DNA of 9,175 nucleotides from an uncultured Eubacteriales bacterium (GTDB taxonomy: Bacteria > Bacillota > Clostridia > Oscillospirales > Oscillospiraceae): NCBI GenBank assembly GCA_900546415.1, contig URCY01000065.1:1-9175 (forward strand), read 5' to 3'. The notes under the pieces were generated by a model. The model was not told where the DNA came from, did no database searches, and saw only the letters and a list, made by a program, of their open reading frames with translations. Positions 6,931-9,175 of this stretch are shown here, piece by piece. Every line of letters begins with the position of its first letter. The first letter of the stretch is position 1. Made by a program: the position numbers and the translations under genes.

Positions 6931-8109
6931 TTATAGGGCCTGCAGGATGCAGCCCTTGAGATAGGCCGCGTGCTCCTCGGCCAGCGCGGCCGGATGGTCG
7001 CGCGCCTGCATCAGCCGCTCCAGAAGACGCACGCTGCGCCCGCTGTCGGCCGCCGCCTCGCGGAGCATTTGCTCGAAGAGCGGCTGGGTCATGAACTGGC
7101 TGCACGAGCAGGTCAGCAGGAAGCCGCCCGGCTCGAGCATCTGCATACAGCGCAGGTTCAGCTCCTTGTAGCCGCGATAGGCCGCGTCGAGCGCCCTGCG
7201 GCTCTTGGCAAAGGCCGGCGGATCGCAGATCACCGCGCCGAAGCGCCGCCCCTCGTCGGCATACTGCCGCGCAAGGTCAAACACGTTGGCGCAGGTCGTG
7301 CGCACGCGGTCGGAGACGCCGTTTCGCGCGGCGTTCTCGCGCACCATGGCCAGCGCCGCCTCCGACACGTCGACCGCCTCGACCGTCTCCGCGCCGTAGA
7401 GCGCGGCATGGATGCCGAAGCCGCCGGTGTGGCAGCAGAGGTCGAGCACCGCGCGCCCGCTGCAATACGGCTTTAAGCGGCCGCGATTTTCCTGCTGATC
7501 GAGGAAATGTCCGGTCTTCTGCCCGTTCTCGATGTCCACGCGCATCCACGCGTCGTGCTCGCGGATCCAGAGCGCCTCGGGCTTCGCGCCGTAGACGCAG
7601 CCCTTGCGCAGCGGCAGTCCCTCCTTCTCGCGCACGGGCACGTCGTTGCGCTCAAAGATGCATTCCGGCTCAAAAATCCCGGCCAGCGCCTGCACGATCT
7701 CCTCCTGAAAGCGCGCCATGCCCAGCGAGACGATCTGGAAGGACAGACAGCGGTCGAATTTGTCCACCGTCAGGCCGGGAAGCCCGTCCGGCTCGCCGAA
7801 CACGACGCGGCAGGCGTTCTCAAAGCCCAGCAGCCGCCGGTTCTGCCACGCCGCCTCGATGCGCCGCCGCAGAAACGCGCCGTCGACCGTCTCATTGACG
7901 TCGCGCGTCAGCATCCGCACGGCGATCTTGGAGCGGCCGTTGAAAAAGCCCAGCCCCATTGGCCGCTGACGGCTGTCGAGCACCTCGACGACCGAGCCGT
8001 CGACGCAGAATTGATCGACCCAGTCGATCTGATTGTCAAAGATCCAGTTACTTCCGGCCAGCAGCCTGCGCTCCTCGCCGCGCCGCAGACACACCTGTCC
8101 CCGCGTCAT
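6931..8109 (-). CDS. rlmI: RlmI-like class I SAM-dependent rRNA methyltransferase (PUA plus Rossmann)
   Basis: This predicted cytosolic enzyme belongs to the COG1092 family, whose E. coli member RlmI makes m5C in 23S rRNA. The N-terminal region (about 1-75) fits the RNA-binding PUA domain. KTGHFLDQQENR (198-209), the SAM motif LDLCCHTGGFG (222-232), CDPPAF (295-300) and the catalytic-type CSCS (334-337) follow in the usual order. Length is 392, against about 396 for E. coli RlmI. An ATG lies at 8115 as well, but the AAGGAGG motif directly abuts it; the ATG at 8109 sits six bases from that motif and is the better start. It is the first gene of the operon, behind the 8174-8182 promoter. The exact target nucleotide is inferred from the family. 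Confidence 0.88.
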   Translation of the reverse strand: MTRGQVCLRRGEERRLLAGSNWIFDNQIDWVDQFCVDGSVVEVLDSRQRPMGLGFFNGRSKIAVRMLTRDVNETVDGAFLRRRIEAAWQNRRLLGFENACRVVFGEPDGLPGLTVDKFDRCLSFQIVSLGMARFQEEIVQALAGIFEPECIFERNDVPVREKEGLPLRKGCVYGAKPEALWIREHDAWMRVDIENGQKTGHFLDQQENRGRLKPYCSGRAVLDLCCHTGGFGIHAALYGAETVEAVDVSEAALAMVRENAARNGVSDRVRTTCANVFDLARQYADEGRRFGAVICDPPAFAKSRRALDAAYRGYKELNLRCMQMLEPGGFLLTCSCSQFMTQPLFEQMLREAAADSGRSVRLLERLMQARDHPAALAEEHAAYLKGCILQAL

Positions 8110-8124
8110 CCGCATCCTCCTTTT

Positions 8125-8141
8125 CCGCCCCTTCCGGGCGG
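8125..8141. other. GC hairpin in the operon leader
   Basis: CCGCCC (8125-8130) pairs with GGGCGG (8136-8141) around a five-base loop. On the minus strand this 6-bp stem ends four A residues before the AGGAGG of the rlmI-like gene. It could protect the mRNA 5' region or tune ribosome access, but there is no T-run for attenuation. Structure is seen; function is a guess. Confidence 0.4.
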
Positions 8142-8148
8142 TGAAGCG

Positions 8149-8178
8149 TTATCATTTCGAGCTTATCATAATTATTAT
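8149..8178 (+). promoter_or_regulatory. Possible divergent promoter of the DUF305 gene
   Basis: TTATCA (8149-8154) and TATTAT (8173-8178) are separated by 18 bases, a fair match to SigA -35 and -10 boxes. Transcription would start near 8185 and give a leader of about 120 bases. The site overlaps the operon's -10 on the other strand and a near-symmetric 18-base AT dyad (8163-8180), so the two promoters would compete or share a regulator. The -35 match is only 4 of 6, so this is tentative. Confidence 0.3.
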
Positions 8179-8182
8179 AACA
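8174..8182 (-). promoter_or_regulatory. Extended -10 promoter of the operon
   Basis: The minus strand reads TGTTATAAT here: a perfect TATAAT (8179-8174) with the TG of an extended -10 element. The region 17 bases upstream (TGTGCA at 8202-8197) is a poor -35, which extended -10 promoters tolerate. Transcription would start near 8167, giving a leader of roughly 58 bases before the rlmI-like start codon. No other candidate as good was noticed upstream of the later genes, whose gaps are 13 bases or less. Confidence 0.6.
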
Positions 8183-8307
8183 CACATTTTTGGGTTTGCA
8201 CAGACCGAAATCGCGGCTCGGCACACTTTTCTGCGCGTGCTGTCACGCTCGCGCCCGACGCGCATAGAATGGCGCAGGAAAATCAGGAAAATAAGGAGGT
8301 CGATCGC

Positions 8308-8859
8308 ATGAACCTGAGCCGCGTCGCGGAGCGCTATTACGCGCGCAGCCGCGAAATTCTGGGCACAATGACGCTGGCCATGACGACCGCGCTCGAAACG
8401 GACAGCGTTTCGCATAATTTTATCGTGCAGATGATCCCGCACCATCAGGCCGCCATCGAGATGGCGCAGAACCTGCTGCAATACACGACCTGCGTGCCGC
8501 TGCAGGAGCTAGCCGACCGCATCATCATCGAGCAGACGCGGGGCATTGAAACGATGCAGGACGCCCTGCCGGACTGCGGCCGTCCGCAGAACACCGAGAC
8601 GGAGCTGGCGCGCTATGCCGCGCGCTACCGGCGCATCACCGAGACGATGTTCGCGCGCATGGGTGCGGCCTGCGAGTCCGCGAACCTCAACGTCGGCTTT
8701 CTGCTCCGGATGCTGCCGCACCACGAGGGCGCCGTCGAGATGGCGCGCAACGCGCTGCGCCTGCCGGTCTGCGAGACGCTCAGACCCACTCTTTGCGGCA
8801 TCATCGACACGCAGTCGCAGGAGCTTGCAGAAATGCACAGGCTGCTGCGCCGTCTGTAA
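8308..8859 (+). CDS. Cytoplasmic protein with two tandem DUF305 domains
   Basis: The 183-residue product contains two copies of the DUF305 (ferritin-like four-helix type) signature: FIVQMIPHHQAAIEMAQ (38-54) and FLLRMLPHHEGAVEMAR (131-147), 93 residues apart. Similar flanking helices follow both copies (IIIEQTRGIETM and IIDTQSQELAEM). No signal peptide or membrane segment is present, unlike many secreted DUF305 proteins. The His-His and Met-rich motifs are metal-binding candidates; at least one cyanobacterial DUF305 protein binds copper, but a metal role here is inference. AAGGAGGT (8293-8300) lies seven bases before the ATG at 8308 and fixes the start; the reading frame is open far upstream, but that part is antisense to the rlmI-like gene. 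It is transcribed alone, divergently from the operon. Confidence 0.88.
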   Translation: MNLSRVAERYYARSREILGTMTLAMTTALETDSVSHNFIVQMIPHHQAAIEMAQNLLQYTTCVPLQELADRIIIEQTRGIETMQDALPDCGRPQNTETELARYAARYRRITETMFARMGAACESANLNVGFLLRMLPHHEGAVEMARNALRLPVCETLRPTLCGIIDTQSQELAEMHRLLRRL

Positions 8860-8878
8860 CGCCGCCGGTCCGAGTCCC

Positions 8879-8908
8879 GATCCGTGCGAGCCTCCGCCCG
8901 CACGGATC
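8879..8908 (+). terminator. Hairpin after the DUF305 gene, probable terminator
   Basis: GATCCGTGCG (8879-8888) pairs perfectly with CGCACGGATC (8899-8908), a 10-bp GC-rich stem with a 10-base loop, 20 bases after the stop codon. The following bases (ATTCCGTTG) are only mildly T-rich, so it may be a weak terminator or act with the next hairpin at 8921-8953. Its position right after the gene is the main support. Confidence 0.45.
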
Positions 8909-8920
8909 ATTCCGTTGAGC

Positions 8921-8953
8921 GCTTCTGCTGCGTTTTGTCTGCGCAGCAAAAGC
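8921..8953. terminator. Second hairpin downstream of the DUF305 gene
   Basis: TGCTGCG (8926-8932) pairs with CGCAGCA (8942-8948). After one mismatch the stem continues with GCTT (8921-8924) and AAGC (8950-8953). ATTTGT follows on the plus strand. It may be a back-up terminator separating the DUF305 transcript from the promoter at 8984. The stem is clear; termination is inferred. Confidence 0.35.
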
Positions 8954-8983
8954 ATTTGTCCGGTCGGGTGCGATAATTTGGTA

Positions 8984-9012
8984 TTGACGAAGCGCCCACT
9001 TCGCGCTACAAT
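8984..9012 (+). promoter_or_regulatory. Strong SigA-type promoter facing right
   Basis: TTGACG (8984-8989) and TACAAT (9007-9012) have the ideal 17-base spacing, with five of six consensus bases in each box. An inverted repeat CGAAG/CTTCG (8988-8992 with 8999-9003) sits between the boxes and could be an operator. Transcription would begin near 9019. No recognisable gene follows inside the window: the transcript runs into a nested hairpin (9027-9062) and then the repeat beginning at 9077. Confidence 0.65.
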
Positions 9013-9026
9013 TATAAAAAATACAG

Positions 9027-9062
9027 GCGCATTTTCTGTCAAAATGACGGTATTTCATGCGC
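9027..9062 (+). other. Nested hairpin at the 5' end of the 9019 transcript
   Basis: GCGCAT (9027-9032) pairs with ATGCGC (9057-9062). Inside, CTGTCA (9036-9041) pairs with TGACGG (9045-9050, one G-T) around an AAA loop. The structure begins within about ten bases of the predicted transcription start, so it would be a 5' stem-loop of the RNA. It could be a stabilising leader, part of a small RNA, or part of a repeat. It does not match a riboswitch I recognise. Confidence 0.4.
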
Positions 9063-9076
9063 TTGTGAAAAAATAA

Positions 9077-9175
9077 GGAAGCTCTGATTCAATCGCAAGA
9101 GCGGTCAGCGAGGGATTTTTTTCCAGATCGAGGTTTGAAAATTGCAGGAATCCTTTACGTATTTCAAGATTTTCA
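9077..9175. mobile_element. Left half of a probable MITE-like long-inverted-repeat element (runs off the window)
   Basis: The first 52 bases are the second copy of the repeat found at 6095-6146. The remaining 47 bases are AT-rich non-coding sequence. TGAAAAT (9136-9142) is the exact inverse of the final seven bases (ATTTTCA, 9169-9175), as expected if the window ends just where the inverted second half of a palindromic element begins. No transposase is encoded. That this is a non-autonomous element is inferred from the dispersed copy and the incipient inverted repeat; the seven-base match alone is weak. Confidence 0.5.

Noticed and set aside
7507..8307. Long N-terminal extension of the DUF305 frame
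   Set aside because: It is antisense to the rlmI-like gene; a strong AAGGAGGT and the start of domain homology place the start at 8308.
8509..9042. A 177-codon minus-strand open frame opposite the DUF305 gene
   Set aside because: It is the shadow of the DUF305 gene; no domain and no ribosome binding site.
9044..9076. Ten-codon open frame (MTVFHALVKK) behind the 8984 promoter
   Set aside because: It has no ribosome binding site and its start lies within the loop and arm of the nested hairpin; it could be a leader peptide but nothing supports it.

Overview
The window looks like a chromosomal segment of a GC-rich, low-G+C-phylum (Bacillota) anaerobe, most likely a gut Clostridia member of the Oscillospiraceae/Ruminococcaceae type. 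The reasons are strong AAGGAGG-type ribosome binding sites, SigA-like promoters, a lipoprotein-anchored M3 peptidase, short AT-rich intergenic regions between very GC-rich genes, and many small palindromic repeats between genes. The assignment is an inference; there is no rRNA or marker comparison here.

Most of the window (8109 down to 345, minus strand) is one tight gene row: rlmI-like 23S rRNA methyltransferase, suhB-like inositol monophosphatase, a secreted lipoprotein metallopeptidase of family M3, mnmE, rsmG and mnmG. Gaps are 12, 13, -4 (ATGA overlap), 6 and 13 bases, so it reads as a single operon. An extended -10 promoter lies at 8174-8182 and a hairpin terminator at 60-95. Four of the six products act on RNA: MnmE and MnmG together modify U34 of tRNA, RsmG methylates 16S rRNA and the RlmI-like enzyme methylates 23S rRNA. 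The peptidase and the phosphatase are passengers without an obvious link to them.

A divergent gene (8308-8859, plus strand) encodes a cytoplasmic protein made of two tandem DUF305 domains. Its start region shares a small dyad-symmetric promoter zone with the operon.

The unexplained material is in the non-coding ends. On the left, the operon's 3' untranslated region (96-344) is a mosaic of palindromes: a REP-like imperfect palindrome, a 56-base three-way-junction-like fold, and a run of five hairpins. Four of the five are separated by a constant TATATCAT linker while their arms all differ in sequence. On the right, a good promoter (8984-9012) leads into a nested hairpin and then into a repeat that starts at 9077 and runs off the window. 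A 52-base relative of that repeat (48/52 identical) lies at 6095-6146, where it forms the last ~18 codons of suhB. The right-hand repeat looks like the first half of a long-inverted-repeat miniature element (MITE-like).
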